Shown here: in pieces, positions 63,380 through 64,000 of the stretch
How positions within the stretch are numbered: the first letter of the stretch is position 1
Layout: every line of letters begins with the position of its first letter
Origin: Streptomyces parvulus
Lineage (GTDB): Bacteria; Actinomycetota; Actinomycetes; Streptomycetales; Streptomycetaceae
NCBI RefSeq assembly: GCF_014648855.1
Contig: NZ_BMRX01000012.1
Coordinates: 1-64,000 of the forward strand
DNA length: 64,000 nucleotides
Direction: 5' to 3'
The notes under the pieces: model-generated
Databases searched by the model: none
What the model saw: only the letters and a program-made list of their open reading frames with translations
Told to the model about the DNA's origin: nothing
Program-made: the position numbers and the translations under genes

Positions 63380-63615
63380 GCGCACTGACCAAGGCCAAGG
63401 GCTTCAAGAAGTCCAAGTCCGGTACGTACATGTCCATGGCGGCCACCGCTTTCGGCGCGATCGGCGTCGCCAAGCAGATCAAGAAGGCGCGGGTGGAGAA
63501 CGACACGCTGCGCCTCGTCGACGCCGTCGTCACCGCGGCCGGCGTCGTCACCGGCCTCGCCCTGCTCTACCGCGAGCTGAAGCGGCTCGGCGACGACGAC
63601 GTCCTGCTGGGCTGA
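63376..63615 (+). CDS. Small hypothetical protein inside the gat operon
   Basis: 79 residues: Lys-rich start (TKAKGFKKSKSG), a weakly hydrophobic middle (SMAATAFGAIGVAKQ), a second hydrophobic segment (LVDAVVTAAGVVTGLALLY) and an acidic end (LGDDDVLLG). Looks membrane-associated. GTG overlaps the gatA stop, gatB follows after 15 bp, so it is co-translated with gat genes. I do not recognise a family; such genes recur at this spot in Streptomyces from memory only. Confidence 0.7.
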
Positions 63616-63630
63616 GAGGGAAGTTTCACC

Positions 63631-64000
63631 GTGACCACCACGACCGACCTGGTGTCGTACGAGGACGCGCTGGCGTCGTACGACCCCGTCATGGGCCTCG
63701 AGGTCCATGTCGAACTCGGCACCAAGACCAAGATGTTCTGCGGCTGTTCGACCGCGCTCGGCGCCGACCCGAACACCCAGACCTGCCCCGTCTGCCTCGG
63801 CATGCCCGGCGCGCTCCCGGTCGTCAACGCGACCGGCGTCGAGTCGGCGATCAGGATCGGCCTCGCGCTGAACTGCGAGATCGCCGAGTGGTGCCGCTTC
63901 GCCCGGAAGAACTACTTCTATCCGGACATGCCGAAGAACTTCCAGACCTCCCAGTACGACGAGCCGATCGCCTTCGACGGCTACCTCGACGTGCAGCTGG
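63631..64000 (+). CDS. gatB: Asp/Glu-tRNA amidotransferase subunit B, N-terminal part (cut by window edge)
   Basis: First 123 residues from a GTG start with AGAGGGAAG upstream: PVMGLEVHVELGTKTKMFCGC, NTQTCPVCLGMPGALPV (zinc cysteines) and RKNYFYPDMPKNFQTSQYDEP. GatB phosphorylates and presents the misacylated tRNA. The rest lies beyond the window. Confidence 0.95.
   Translation, partial: MTTTTDLVSYEDALASYDPVMGLEVHVELGTKTKMFCGCSTALGADPNTQTCPVCLGMPGALPVVNATGVESAIRIGLALNCEIAEWCRFARKNYFYPDMPKNFQTSQYDEPIAFDGYLDVQL

Overview
The window is chromosomal DNA of a Streptomyces species. It shows very high GC, frequent GTG and TTG starts, long stop-free antisense frames over every gene, and families typical of the genus: GlgE, twin L,D-transpeptidases, a TioE-type MerR regulator, and a glycine riboswitch ahead of gcvT. 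From memory, the gene order matches the stretch of the S. coelicolor chromosome running from glgE/glgP to gatB. I could not run a comparison. No phage, IS element, CRISPR array, rRNA or complete tRNA was seen.

Layout. 1-3.6 kb: divergent glgE (cut by the window edge) and glgP, the alpha-glucan/maltose-1-phosphate branch of glycogen metabolism. 3.7-8.3 kb: a DUF1990 protein and two tandem secreted M4 metalloproteases, the second with a C-terminal P domain. 8.6-15.9 kb: four ABC half-exporters in one overlapping operon, forming two heterodimers. 16-18.3 kb: the debranching enzyme GlgX. 18.4-26 kb: cell-surface and secreted functions (two L,D-transpeptidase lipoproteins, a ScARP-like ADP-ribosyltransferase, an EF-hand protein, a GH25 muramidase and an M15 carboxypeptidase), mixed with an enoyl-CoA hydratase, a HATPase regulator and an F420-type reductase. 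26.3-30.8 kb: a 1265-residue secreted protein ending in a NucA/NucB-type nuclease domain, convergent with a SUKH (SMI1/KNR4) protein; this is a possible toxin-immunity pair. 30.8-35.5 kb: serine/glycine catabolism (sdaA, glyA, gcvH, gcvT) behind a tandem glycine riboswitch. 35.6-38.2 kb: a P-loop protein, a 17-bp tandem repeat and two SseB-like paralogs. 38.5-45.1 kb: a five-gene peptide ABC importer. 45.1-54.4 kb: a TRIC-like membrane protein, an erythromycin esterase divergent from a double-MerR regulator, a thioesterase, a TetR regulator with small membrane proteins, a cysteine desulfurase and MnmA (tRNA 2-thiouridine), a Tat amidase, a hydrolase and a DUF427 protein. 54.5-64 kb: a LOG protein, an SDR, a MetE-like protein, LigA, the GGDEF-EAL protein RmdB, and the gatC-gatA-(small ORF)-gatB operon, with gatB cut by the right edge.

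Themes. Tandem paralog pairs recur (M4 proteases, L,D-transpeptidases, SseB proteins, ABC half-exporters). The most unusual observations are three. First, one ABC heterodimer has perfectly complementary ATPase-motif losses. Second, a hairpin-bearing dispersed repeat lies in frame inside the defective half of that heterodimer, with a second copy 26 kb away in an intergenic region. Third, the NucA/NucB protein sits beside a SUKH neighbour.
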